Source: Gordius sp. MW1 (taxonomy: Eukaryota; Nematomorpha; Gordioida; Gordea; Gordiidae). From it: a stretch of DNA of 64,000 nucleotides. Location of the stretch: assembly GCA_964036665.1 (NCBI GenBank), contig OZ038531.1, forward strand, positions 10,416,168-10,480,167, read 5' to 3'. A program made the translations under genes and the position numbers. Of the stretch, positions 19,901 through 30,974 are shown piece after piece (positions within the stretch are counted from its first letter, which is position 1; the number at the start of each line of letters is the position of its first letter). The notes below the pieces were generated by a model. The model saw nothing but the letters and a program-made list of their open reading frames with translations, was not told the DNA's origin and made no database searches.

Positions 19901-22900
19901 GAATTTTATTGAATATAGCGTCACAACCCGATTTTTTGAATGGCCGATTTTCGACCTTTGAGAGCACACAACTCGAAAAGTAGTGGCCCAAATGAGCTAA
20001 AATTTTCGGAAATTAATAATTTTACTAGTTTTAACATTTCCACCAAATTTTATAAAATTCTGAGGGGGTCGGCCGAAAACGTGGCGATTTGACATGGAAT
20101 GTCCCATATCTGCTTTTAATTACAAATTTTAGTTTTGTGTCACATCTGATTATATTCTATTGTATGCATTTATTTTAAGTGCAAGGTAGCTATTTGTAAA
20201 TAATTATATGTCTCTATTTTAAAATTATTGCATTGCCACAGATTAAAAATGAGAAATTAGTCTAATATCACTTTCTTCAGATTCAATATAAACCTATAAA
20301 ATTGTAGTCAATGTTATGCAGAACTTGCTGATTATTCTATATATTGCTTTCTACCTGAGGATTTTTAAAAAAATTAAAATAAAAGTGATATTTGGTCAAT
20401 TTTTACATAGTTTTTTATAAACATTTTATATAATATTACAAATTTTTGTAGCTTTGCTATTTTTATTTTGCTCTATCTGCAGCCAATCCCAAACAGTAGT
20501 TTAATTCGTGAGATTAATCTTCTGCTTTTTAATTTGCATAATGTCCCCACAATTATTAATAAATTGTGGTATGTTAATTGCTGATAAATCAACAAAGATA
20601 AGTAAAATTAATATAAAAAATATAGCCTTAATTTATAGTTTTAAGGTGGGCAATCAAGAGATTGTTAATGATGGTTGCAGTCAGACAATTCAATGGCCAA
20701 ATTTTTAAATACAATGATTGGTACTAATAATAATTTTACTTTGTAGTTTAATGTAAGATTATATTAATTTATTGTTAAACAACTCTTTTTAGTAGATATT
20801 AATATGTAATACCAGCTCTATCATTGCTTAGTTAAAATAAAATTTTAGAGCCTGAATTTATAAGATTAACAGAAACTAAAGTGAATGTAACAACTATGCA
20901 AAAATTTTTAACCTTTTGCAGGAAAAGAAAAGGAATGATTAAAAATAGTAAATACTAAAGATCATAACAAGTGCAAATACAAAAGCCCCTAAAAATTAAT
21001 TTTCAGGGGGAGCTAGAAATTAGCAGCTATTTGTATTAAAAATAAATTTAATTCATTTTATTTTTATTTGTTTTAATTTTTTAATGAAATTATTAACTAA
21101 ATTTTAATATCTAAAACTTGTTTAAAAAATACCAGGGCTCGTTTGATACAAATTAATCCCAAACAATGTTGTGCTTGTTTTAGAATATTAATAAATATAT
21201 AAATTCATCTCCCTAAAAATATTTCAAGTTAAAATATTAGCTAAGTGGATTAACAATCATGATTTACCTTTTTTTCATTTTATCTAGGTTAATAGAGAAT
21301 ATGTCATTATAATTTGTTAAATAATTGTTTTTTTGTATGAACATCAAAGTTTTTTTTATTTAAGTCACTAATATATCTTTAATGTCTACAAAATTTTAAA
21401 ACTCTCTGTTAAAAATGTAAATACAGCTTTGATAAAAATTAAAAAAAAAAATTAGAAACTGCTCTATTTGTAATTTAAGAGTCCATTTTTATTTAGGACA
21501 AAGAAAATCCATATTTTTTCGCAAATTTTATAGATGCTTATTGTTTACATTATTAAATTTAATTTTAAGTCATATCAATTTTATGCTTGGATTTTATAGC
21601 ATTTTAAACTTTTATTATCTCACTAGGAGTTTTGTGCAGATAGATCACTCCAAATTCTCAGGTAGCGCTATCAGATTCTGATGAAACAATTATAAAAAAA
21701 AGACACATTGTAAAAATATTATAAAATAGAACGGCCAATAAGTTTTGCACGTATGAAAATGTAAAATTCTTGCGCCTGTGCCCAAAGTTTATTGATAATT
21801 TAAATAAATTTTTTCGTATTGTAGATACGAATAATATATTTTAATTATTTTCTTTGTTTTATTGCTCCCCAATTTAATATATTCTTTGACGTTTGGGATG
21901 AATAATATATTTATTTAATTTTTAGCTAAATGTATTTATTTTCTAGAACTACCGCGAATATCAATCAGTTTTATTTTTCGTACTCCTTACATTCTGAATT
22001 TTATTTATTTATCCAACAACCAAAAAGTAGAAGATTGATCATAATATATATCCGCGATCGCGATGGCAATATAGAGTGGTAAATGTAAAACCATCGTTAC
22101 GCGTAAAAATTAATTTGATCGGGTGTGTGGGGTATAATCGTAGCGTATAGTATTATACGTGTGTGGGGGGAGAATAATCAACTTGGCACATTTCCAAAAT
22201 AAATGTTTTCTAAATCAAACTTCTGAGTAAAAGGTGTCATAAAAATAGAAGTAAGCGGGGGGGGGGGGGGAGTTTAGAATAAATCAATATAAATCGATAT
22301 ACCACAAATTTATTTAAATTTTGATTATAATGGATCTCATTATTTATGAAAAATTTATTTAAAATAAGCAAACGCTGGGTTCGAAAGGGTATGAATTAAT
22401 AATTTAATGATTTTTATTTTTTGCGATATTGCTCGTATGCGACAAATCAATTTAAAAGTTGATGCTTTATAGGTATTGGGCGTCCACGGGAGGCACATTG
22501 ATCAAAAAGGACCAAACACAAAATTATCCGATTGGGATGTGATAAGGTTGATTAAGCAAAACGTAAACATTCCTGTCATTGCCAACGGAAACGTATTAAA
22601 TTTAGCAGATTGCAACGCCTGCCTAACTTATACCGGAGCAGATGCAGTTATGAGTGCAGGTACTTTTATCACTGATTGAAAGCAAATCAAACTTGTTGCT
22701 ATAAATTGCCAAAACGTCATTAAAACATGTTACCTAAAACTGCTGAAACGACCAAAGATAAATTCCTAGAAATTAAGATTAATAAGAACTGTGTTTTAAG
22801 TGCTTAACTATAATGCTGGGTACATTTAATTGCTTTTGTTAAACCTTATTATGATTATTTCAAGCTAAATGGTTGCACTTGTAATTTTATACACAAACTG

Positions 22901-23865
22901 AAGATCTGCTTTTTTGTGCCATTGTTTAGCTACTATTTAAGCCAAATAGTGATAAGTAATTAAATAATATATATTGTGGTGCTTTGGCTTGAAAAATAAT
23001 AGCATGTAGATTGGGTCGAGGAATTTTTTTTGCAGAACCCTGGGTGCAAGAAGTGAAAATGATCTTTGTGCATATGATAATTATGAAATTATTTATTAAT
23101 ATATAGATTATGTTATTTCTATATACAGAAGGACTTCTTCACAATCCTGCCCTATTCGAGGATACTCATCATACCGTATGGCATATTGCAAATGAATTTC
23201 TAGATTTGTGCAAAAAGTATCCCATTCAAATTGGACACGTTAGAGGACACATATTCAAATTATTACACCTTTGGTGAACTATTATTTTTAACGATACATA
23301 ATACGTTTGCCTTAAGTTATTTTATCATAAATCATACTATTGAAATTAATAGTTTCAGTTAACAAATTTGCATTTTAAATTTAGCCTACCCTTAGACCCG
23401 GCGTTTCGGGAGAAAATGATACAGGCTAATTGTTTGGAAGACTTTTATGTTATATTAAAACAAATATACGACTCCTTATCTCCATTACACGAAGAATATA
23501 TCATGCAAAAAGATCGATCAAACTTCGACAAACTTTCATTTTTTTCCGGGTTACCCTTGAAAAATAATGAAGAAAACGATGACGTTTCTTCTTTGTTTAC
23601 TAACCTAAATGACGACGTCTTAAAGCGGAAAATTCTAATGCAATATTTAAGTTTATCTTCTTGCAAAAGTCCTTATATTAATTTTTGCAAAACCTCAATC
23701 GACGATATACTCGATAGCAATAAAATTATATATTCGAATATCCTGGATCAAGCCTCATCTTACAACTTGAGTAGTGTTGCGTCCCCTCTACTCGACCCTC
23801 TATTATTAAACGATTTATTTCTTTTACCACCTTGGATATGTCATCCAATACCGCATTATGTTTAA
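16992..23865 (+). CDS. DUS1L: tRNA-dihydrouridine(16/17) synthase, DUS1L-like (7 exons)
   Basis: Exons: 16992-17083, 17311-17443, 17576-17684, 17860-18026, 22473-22659, 23129-23273, 23385-23865. All introns are GT-AG, and the exons total 1,314 bases, giving 437 residues with no internal stop. The protein is an FMN-dependent TIM-barrel enzyme that reduces uridines 16 and 17 in the D-loop of cytosolic tRNAs using NAD(P)H. Recognisable parts are [14 protein letters not shown] near the N-terminus (FMN site), [13 protein letters not shown] with the catalytic Cys104, VTCKIRV with Lys143, VHGR with His172, IPVIANGN and the MSAEG phosphate loop. The C-terminal part (after about residue 275) is less conserved, ending [12 protein letters not shown]. 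Human DUS1L is a little longer (about 470). The start ATG at 16992 gives the family's usual N-terminus (ATGAACATG offers a second Met two codons on). Intron 4 (4.4 kb) is inflated by a foldback element; other introns are 110-470 bases. Confidence 0.93.
18186..20105. mobile_element. Foldback element with ~600-bp inverted repeats inside DUS1L intron 4
   Basis: The left end GGGACATTCCATGTCAAATCG (from 18186) and the right end (to 20105) are inverted copies. The arms match over about 600 bp (18186-18790 and 19510-20105), both ending inwards in a C/G homopolymer next to ACACCCCAACCCC. ATAT flanks both sides (18182-18185 and 20106-20109), which may be a 4-bp target duplication. The 700-bp centre has no convincing coding. 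I cannot place it in a superfamily. Transcribed in the intron it would form a very long hairpin RNA. Confidence 0.85.
20110..22472 (+). other. Rest of DUS1L intron 4
   Basis: AT-rich sequence without recognised gene or element. It contains a 14-base G-run at about 22258-22271 and short GT/TA-rich stretches. The acceptor is ATGCTTTATAG|GTATTGG at 22472/22473. Confidence 0.6.
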
Positions 23866-23884
23866 CGTTTACATATATTATATC

Positions 23885-23890
23885 AATAAA
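23885..23890 (+). terminator. DUS1L polyadenylation signal
   Basis: AATAAA begins 20 bases after the DUS1L stop codon, suggesting a very short 3' UTR. Confidence 0.55.
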
Positions 23891-24394
23891 AAACTAAATA
23901 TTATGTTTCAAATTAATTGCGATGTTTTTAGGGTTTAGTGTGTTTTTAGAGTTCTTTAGTTTATACCTTTACGTATATATAATGTGCGTTTCTTTGTAAA
24001 CTAATAACTCCTTCTCGGCTGCTTGCTTTAAATTTTTGTTAGATCGTTGCATTCGCATAGAAGCGTGTTTTTATGTACTTTTTTAAACTGAGACGGGAGG
24101 TACAAGTGTGTTCTAGGTTTTAAAATATACGCTTAATACTTAATGTTTGCAAATACAACATTTCCCGTTGCCCATAAAGTTCTTCACGGATTCCTTTGAC
24201 CTTTATGGCATAACTCTGCATTTGAAAACAGGTGTTAAGCCGATGAAAATAAATACTTTGCATCGCCATTATTTTAATTTACGCTAAATCCGTTGCTATG
24301 ACATTTCCACGACGTCTTGATTGTTTAATAATAAACCCATTTTAATTACCTTTTTATGTAGTATAATTTAACATTTTTGAGCGTTTAAGAATAT
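23891..24394. other. Intergenic, nothing recognised
   Basis: AT-rich sequence between the DUS1L polyadenylation signal and the third Helentron-like element. No open frame, repeat array or RNA gene was recognised. Confidence 0.6.
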
Positions 24395-25181
24395 TTTTAA
24401 TTGCTATGTAATTTATGGGTTCTTTTTGTTGTTGTCCGTCCGTCCGTTGTCCGTCCGTCCACCAAGTTATTGGCTCCAGGTTTCTGACCTGGAGGTTCGA
24501 GTTCAATCCCGGGAGAGGACAAGAATTTTTAATTGCTATGCAATTTATGGGCTCACTTTCCATTTTCCGATGTCTTGTCACGCTCTTGTCTTGCACCGAA
24601 TGTCTTGGTGTCTTGCACCGAAATGTCTTGCACCGAATGACGCTGTTTACTTTTATTAATAATTGCTATTATTAATTTAACTAGTTTTTGGGTTCGAATC
24701 CCGGGTTTTTTTTAACTCTTATGATTGTTCTTGTTACTACCATTGATAATAAGACTTTTTGGCCGTCCGTTGGGTGCGGACCAATGAAAAAATGACCATT
24801 GCCCAAAATGTGAATCGCAATTATTTTTTTCGTTTTTTTGACTCTTATGAATTTATATCCACTTTCACCGTGTCCTGGCTGCTGATCAATGGAAAAAAAT
24901 GACCATTGGCCAAAATGTGAATCGAAAATTTTTTTTTCGTTTTTTTGACTCTCAAGAATTTATATTCGAATCCCGGAGAGTGCAAAATATTTGTATAAAT
25001 AATTAACTAATTATTTTGCATTTAATACCACCCTATAGGCATTCTCGCCCCTTCCCATCTTTCTCGCCCATAAATTGCATAGCAAATATGCTACTTTTAT
25101 ACAGAGTATAGAAGAGTTCGCCCTTCCCTTCCCCTCTACCCTTCCCCCCTTTTCCTTCCCACGAGGGCCGAAGGCCCGAGT
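24395..25181 (+). mobile_element. Helentron-like non-autonomous element, copy 3
   Basis: The 5' end is TTTTTAATTGCTATGTAATTTATGGG (start about 24395) and the 3' end is the same hairpin ACGAGGGCCGAAGGCCCGAG (25161-25180). The subterminal inverted repeat is at 24401-24420 and 25066-25085, with two mismatches. Inside are the TTGTCCGTCCG array, two satellite units and the CCTTCCC tract, so gross order is the same as copy 2 but the element is much shorter (about 790 bp). It also contains a tRNA-like 3' half at 24468-24520: a perfect 6-bp stem TCCAGG/CCTGGA with a 7-nt loop, then a T-arm-like GTTCGAGTTCAATCCCGGG. Confidence 0.65.
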
Positions 25182-25320
25182 TTTATTGTTAACCATTCGT
25201 TAAGGGAAATCTACATTCATATCAATGTATTTTATTTTATAACGGCACCCAATCTTTTTTCTTAAAAGCCATATTTAATCCTTAGTGGGGTAAGAAAGCT
25301 GACATCGTATTTTTTTAAGG

Positions 25321-26210
25321 GTGTTATTTAAATGCATAGTGAAAAATTCCATAATGCTCAGTTGTTTGTGCTCAGTTTTTAATTCAACTTGCTCAGATTT
25401 TTAATTAAAAATGTTCAGTTTTTTTTATGCTCATTTTAATTAAAAAGTGCTCAGTTTTTTTGTAAACAAATGTTCAGTAATTTTTCAAAAAATGTTCAGT
25501 TTTTTTTTCAAAAAAATATTTCGTTTTTTTTCAAAATATGCTCAGTTGTTATTAAAATCACTAAATCTAACCCTAACCCTTGCCTATATTACATTTTGCC
25601 TATATTACATTTTGCACAGAAGTGTTATTGAGCTGTGGAAACGCTAGAGAGCTTTAATAATAGTTATAAATTATTCATTTAAATCGCGTATTTATAAAAA
25701 TTATTTTTATCTGTGGAAACCTTAGAGAGCTTTTATAATCGTTGTAAGTTATTACTCTATTTGTATAATAAAAATTGTCTATATTAAGTACATAAATCAA
25801 AGTATATTAAAAACAAACAAAATGATGCCTTTAATAATCATTTATTAAAATAATATATATAAAAACCTAATAAAATGTTATAGCTGCTATATATAAGTGA
25901 TATAACCAAAAATATTTTGAGGTGTAATAACTCAGTGGATTGAACGTCTGACTAGCAGCTTCAATAGCTCGTACCTCTCAGGTTCGATACCCGCACCTAT
26001 CTCGTTTTAATTAAAAATTAAAACCACTTTGCATAAAAAACTTGGCAAGTATAATTAATCTCTGAGCAAATAAATAAAAATCTGAACATTTAATAAAAAA
26101 CTTAACTTTTAATTCAAAACTTGGCAATTGAATAAAAAACTTGGAAAATGGCAAAAAAAACTTTGCACTTTGAATAAAAAACTATGCAAAATAATTTGTT
26201 CTCTTTTTTT
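25321..26210. mobile_element. Minisatellite-armed element F1
   Basis: The left arm (25340-25560) repeats TGCTCAGTTTTTT. The right arm (26030-26190) repeats AATAAAAAACTTGGCAA, roughly the reverse complement. The same plan, with shared end words GTTATTTAAATGC on the left and GCAAATAATTTGTT-like on the right, is found at 29424-30760. The core holds TCTAACCCTAACCCTTGCCT (25564-25583), also present in the Helentron-like elements, an approximately 95-bp tandem duplication (25622-25750) and a tRNA-like sequence. No coding. Confidence 0.45.
25921..25997 (+). tRNA. tRNA-like sequence (probable pseudogene or SINE head)
   Basis: There is a box A-like TAACTCAGTGGATTGAAC, a box B-like GGTTCGATACC and terminal GGTG/CACC pairing at the correct 77-nt spacing. 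If folded as a tRNA, the loop CTAGCAG would present AGC (Ala). However, the anticodon stem barely pairs and three acceptor pairs fail, so a functional tRNA is unlikely. Confidence 0.35.
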
Positions 26211-27058
26211 AATAATCAAATTTTGATAGGAAATGACTTTAAAAATTTTTATTTAGTGAAGATTAAAAAAATTGACTTAAGTTGAATTTAAATTTGTTCT
26301 CCGCTCTTCAAAAATGCGGCCCGCGGACGAAAAACACCTATCATTCGAGGCAGATGAAGCAGTTGTTGAAAAAATCTTAAAACAAGGGAGCTAAGCGCTA
26401 GAAATTGACCACTGTGGTCTTTCCTATATGCCACTGGATTTCGAATTAAATCGAATATTTTTAGTATTCCATTTGGATTCGATAATTTTACTTGAAAAAA
26501 TATTCGATTCGACAGTCGTCAAATATTGAAATAATGATTCGAATTCGATTCAAAAAATTTTTTAAAATTCATTCGATTATTTTTCAAGTTTTTTTATTTC
26601 TAAATATCGCTATAAATGAATTTATTCATAAAAATGCAAAGATTGAATATAAAAATATTAAAGTTCAAAATGATAAATCATCGATATTTTAGTAAGTCTT
26701 TGTTTGTTATATAAGGCAACCTTAGACGATGATTGCAGGTTACGAATTCGATGATTTATTATGGTCCCAAACCATTAACTTATTTTTATTCTTGTATCAA
26801 AATTATTTAAATTAATATAGTCTCTAATTAAAAATTCGCCTAGATGGCATAAATTAGAGTTTATCTATTATTTAGTTTTGGCACCCGTACAAAGGGTTAT
26901 TATCTTGTTTTATTATAAATCTAGAATGTTTACCTATATAAATAAAATCTCGGCATATATTTGTTGTTTGTATATTAGAAAAAGAGCAAAATGAATGAAT
27001 CAATCAATAACTTGTAATTAATTAATTTTTTGTTATTATTGTTTTAAATAGAACATAT
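26211..27058. repeat. ATTCGAAT-motif element (about 26430-26700) and flanking DNA
   Basis: From about 26430, CTGGATTTCGAATTAAATCG introduces a stretch rich in ATTCGATTCGAATTCG motifs, followed by TTTATTCATAAAAATGCAAAG. The same order occurs at 63765-64000, so this is a repeat family, probably a hAT-type non-autonomous element. Nothing coding was recognised in the rest. Confidence 0.5.
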
Positions 27059-27267
27059 TAGAGACCTGCAACGGGCCTATTTTGCTTGGTCGGCCCGCCC
27101 ACTTCGAAAATTTCTAGGCCCGGGCCCGGCCCGCTGAAAAAAGAAAAATTTGGCCCGGGCCCGGCCCTAAACATTTTTTGCAAAACCCAGGCCCGGCCCG
27201 GGCCCGTAGAAATTTTTTTTTGCAAATTTTTAAACGATTGTTATTTTTTTATTAAAAAGTTAATTCA

Positions 27268-28553
27268 ATATCTTGACTCTACTCGGATCCCCAATTGGAG
27301 GCTCTATTCCAATTTTAAAATTGTTACAAGAAACCAGTCGCAAACTAGCAGACATGAAAAGCCTATTTAAACACCTACCTGCCCACCAAGCATTTTTTCG
27401 AGTAAAAAACTGCTACTCAATCCCTAAATTAATGCACAGCTTCCGGTCCTCTGCAGTGTTCTCACATCACGAGGCCTTGTCCAAGTTTGATACAGAACTT
27501 AAGTCTTTAACAGAAGAAATAACCAATCTAACCCTAGGTTCTACACACTGGCAACAAGCTTGCCTCTCAACAAAACTGGGAGGGCTAGGCTTAGGCTCAA
27601 TAGCCCTCGTATCTCTTTCCGCATTTATATCAAGCCGCATGTCAAATGAAAACTTAATTTCAACATTATCCCCACAACAAGACAACTTACTCGACATCGC
27701 CTTCCAACAATGGAAGGATGTCTTTAACGTCCCTACTAAATTCCCTGAAGTAAACTCCCAAAAGTGTTGGATGGGCCCCCTGTCCGAGTGCCTCTTAAAG
27801 TCTCTCATTAATGGCGCTTCGGCAGAGGAACTTACAGCGCTTAGGAGCTTGGCTTCACGTTCAGGTCACGAATGGCTCGAAGCTTTCCCAAGCCGTAACC
27901 TTGATCTTCTCTTATCCAACACCGAATTCCGCTTCGCAGTAGGCCTAAGATTAGGATGCAATATAGTGGCTGAACACAAATCGAATGGCCATCATGGCCT
28001 TCACTGTAATCGCAACAAAGCCCGGTACTTTCGACATACCGCGGTTAACAAACTTATACATACCTATTTCACCAAAGCTGGTTTCCCCTCAATTCTCGAA
28101 CCCACAGGCCTCTGTGATGACAACAAACGACCCGATGGCCAACTTTAGGTGCTTGGGAAAAAGGACTCAGTTTAGCATGGGACTATACATGCACTGACGT
28201 ATTTGCCCCATCTAATCATAACAAAGATCCCTTGTCCTCAGCCGAGGCTCTAAAAATTTCGAAATACTCGGATATTAACAATACTACTATAATATTTTGT
28301 CCCATTGCGACAACTACCTTAACAACCTTTGGCCCCCTAGCCTTACAACTTTTTAAAAAAATTGGGAAACAAATTTCATTGCTATCCCATGATAATCGTG
28401 AATCGTTTTTCATTCGACAGAAAATCGGAATAACCATCTGTAGATTTAATTCATTAGCCATAACCGAATGTTTTCCTAATATTTACGATTCTTAACTTTT
28501 TAATTTATTTATCTCACCTTCCCAAAATATGTGATTTTCTTTACAATAAATTA
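27268..28553 (+). pseudogene. LINE C-terminal fragment with endonuclease-like domain
   Basis: An open frame from 27273 to 28148 shows the region after an RT palm: LLGSPIGG, the SIPKLMHSFRSS segment, LGGLGLGS, then GLHCNRNKARYFRHTAVNKL and KRPDG. A one-base indel near 28140 moves the frame. The sequence then continues GAWEKGLSLAWDYTCTDVF, which with KRPDG is the pattern of a PD-(D/E)XK-like C-terminal endonuclease in animal LINEs, and ends near 28494. A CCHC-type Cys cluster expected before GLH seems lost. The 5' end is truncated, as is usual for LINE insertions. The clade was not determined. A short second copy is at 16495-16700. Confidence 0.75.
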
Positions 28554-28629
28554 GTATCATTAATATATGTTAAAAACATCAATAATAATCATGTAAAAAC
28601 AATAAATCGTTAATTATTTCAAGTCTTAA

Positions 28630-28722
28630 TCGGGTTCTTCACTCTTCTAATAAGCGACCAGCCGTAGAGAAATTTCGTTCACTTGTGGCACTTGTAGCCG
28701 GGATACATGAAACCATAAATGC
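28630..28722 (-). pseudogene. hAT transposase dimerisation-domain relic
   Basis: The minus-strand translation SCIPATSATSERNFSTAGRL is the classical C-terminal hAT motif (PATSAxSERxFSxAG). It ends in a stop two residues after LLEE. It supports the hAT assignment of the enclosing element and shows that the element derives from an autonomous copy on this strand. Confidence 0.85.
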
Positions 28723-29229
28723 CAAATGAGATAATTTTGGGTACCTAATTAAAGGTTATATTGATTTTACTTTATTTACTTAGCTTCTTTGCCTTTCCAC
28801 CATTTTATTTCAATTGAGTTGAGTACAATTTAAATTTCGCAGTACTTTTTGTAAATGTATGAATGAAAAATGAAAAGTAAGTGTGTTTGTGTTGCGTATT
28901 AGGACAAAAAAAAATAAATTTAAATTAATAAAAAAACAGTTTAAATATAAGACGTTTGTCTTTGTTTAAGTTGTAATTATTTTAAAGTATTTATTACTAC
29001 ACAAATAAAAAATTAACTATTTTGCAACGAGCTTTTAACGGGCCTAGCTATATATAGGCCCGGCCCGTTTTTGTCGGCCCGCCCAAGCCCGACCCGTTGA
29101 TTTGTCGGCCCGCCCAAGCCCGGCCCGTTGTTTTTTTTAAAGTCCAAAGCCCGCCCATACCCGGCCCGCGGGCCGGGCTTTTCGGGCCGTGCAGGTCTCT
29201 AGAACAAATAACTACTTAGGCTACTACTT

Positions 29230-29369
29230 CTAAATTATTCCGGGCCGGGCCTATATTTTATGAATTAAACCCGCCCCGGAATTTTAAAGTTTGAAAATTT
29301 AAGGCCGGGCCCGTCCGGGCCAGGGCTTTTCCGGGCCGGGCCTCGGGCCGCCCGTGCAGGTCTCTAATT
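29230..29369. mobile_element. Second GGGCC-hAT terminus
   Basis: GGGCCGGGCC-rich sequence ends in GTGCAGGTCTCTA at about 29357-29369, an inverted TAGAGACCTGCAC end. No matching left end was found close by. It may be the right end of an older copy into which H1 inserted. Confidence 0.6.
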
Positions 29370-29423
29370 TTGAGGTGCTAAGTTATTACTTTAAATTACT
29401 AAGTTTTTTTAATTCATAGTTTT

Positions 29424-30760
29424 ATTTGGATGTTATTTAAATGCTCAGTAATAAATTAAAAAATGCTCAGTAAAATGTGCTCAGTATTTTATTAAAGTGC
29501 CCAGTTAAAAATTCAAAATTACTCAGTAAATTAACTTTAAAATGTTCAGTTTAAATTAATAATGCGTATTTTTGCTAAAATGCGTAGTATTATAAATTCA
29601 TAATTTGTGATATTAATTTATTTTGCGCTTATATTTTATAATTAATATTTTAATTGGTATACAATTTTAAAATAAATTAAGAACTTTGCCCCCCTCCCTT
29701 TCCCCCCCCCCCCTCCCTTATTTTTTACCCTCTTTCTCACCTGGGGGGAGGGGGTGATTTGCCACCCCCCCCCCCCCCTATTTTTTACTCTCTTTCTCAT
29801 TCGAGGGGGAGAGCCTATTTTTTGCCCTCTTTCTTACCCCGGGGGGGGGGGGAAAAATAATTTGCTCCCCCCCCCTTTTTTCACATCTCCCCTTATTTTT
29901 TACCCTCTTTCTCACCAGGGGGGAGGTGATTGCCCCCGCTCCCCACTTGTAACCTTCTTTCTTACCCGCGTGGGAGGGTGATTTGGGCCCTCCTTGGGGG
30001 AGGTGAAAAAGAAGGGGATGCAAATCACCCCCCCCCCTGGTGAGAAAGATGGTAAAAATAAGGGGAGATGTGAAATAAAGGGGGGGGGGGCAAATAACCC
30101 TCCCCCCTGGTAAAAAAGAGGTAAAAAATAAGGGGGGGGGGGCAAATCACCCCCCCCCCTGGTGAGAAAGAGGGTAAAAAATAAGGGGGAGGGGAAACCA
30201 ACGGGACAAAAAAAGGGAGGGGGGCAAAGTTCTTAATTTATTTATTATATATCTAGCTCACCAATTTTCATTTAGAGAATTTATTTAGCTCTACAAACGA
30301 TAATTTTGACGACTTCACCAATCTTTTGAATACTTAGGATAATATATTTATAAACCTAGCATATTATTAAATAATTAGCATAATTTATTTAAATACTTAG
30401 CAAATAACTTTAATACTTGGCACATTTTATTTAAATACTTAGCAATAATTTAAATACTTAGCATAATTTATTTAAATACTTAGCATATAATTTAAATACT
30501 TAGCAAAACATTAAAATACTTAGCAATTAAATAAAATATTTAGCAAATAAATAAAATACTTAGCAAAACAATTAAATATTTAGCAAAATTTATTTAAATA
30601 CTTGACAAATGAATAAAATACTTAGCATTTGAATTTAAAACTTAGCATTAATTAAAAACTTAGCAAACGAATAAAATACTTAGCAAATGAATAAAATACT
30701 TAGCAATGACGCTAAAAATACTTAGCAATTTGAATAAAATACTAGCAAATAATTTGTTGT
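29424..30760. mobile_element. Minisatellite-armed element F2 with poly-G/C palindrome core
   Basis: The left arm (29440-29590) repeats TGCTCAGT plus AT-rich spacer. The right arm (30340-30760) has about twenty copies of AAATACTTAGCA, near the reverse complement. The core 29673-30240 is a palindrome starting AATTAAGAACTTTGCCCCCC and ending in its inverse. Inside, words such as CCCTATTTTTTACCCTCTTTCTCACC alternate with their complements between runs of 6-14 C or G. There is no true coding: frames here are Pro/Gly low-complexity only. Confidence 0.5.
29673..30240. repeat. Poly-C/poly-G inverted cassette 1
   Basis: The unit is C-run, TATTTTTTACCCTCTTTCTC, ACC, G-run, repeated in both orientations. 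At least ten homopolymer runs of 6 or more occur in 570 bases. The ends (TTAAGAACTTTGCCCCCCTC and inverse) show one large hairpin. A second locus is 33960-34420. Confidence 0.8.
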
Positions 30761-30974
30761 GTATAAAAAAAAATAATCATTTAAAAGAATTAAAGCTCTG
30801 ATACAAATTTTAGCTTAACGCCTTTAAATCTTATGGCAAATATAAACCATTTTTAAATTAGAATTAAAAATAACTATCAAAAATTTAATTACCAAAACGC
30901 ACAAAAACAAACGCAAATATATTTTCTAATTTTATTAAAAAAACAAAAATAATAATACCAAAAAAATGGTAAAA

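Larger units (their letters stand above)
27059..29201. mobile_element. hAT element with GGGCC-rich ends (H1), carrying a LINE fragment
   Basis: The terminal inverted repeat is TAGAGACCTGCA at 27059-27070 and its complement at 29190-29201. The flanks GAACATAT (27051-27058) and GAACAAAT (29202-29209) form an 8-bp target duplication with one mismatch, diagnostic of hAT. Both subterminal regions are packed with GGCCCG/CGGGCC words. Between them lie a 5'-truncated LINE end (27268-28553) and, on the minus strand near 28635-28720, a hAT transposase dimerisation-domain relic. The element is dead. Confidence 0.88.

Noticed and set aside
27467..27808. 113-codon minus-strand frame
   Set aside because: Opposite the LINE coding region; no similarity recognised.
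29754..30145. Open frames of 75-81 codons on both strands
   Set aside because: They are Pro/Gly/Phe low-complexity translations of C- and G-run cassettes.
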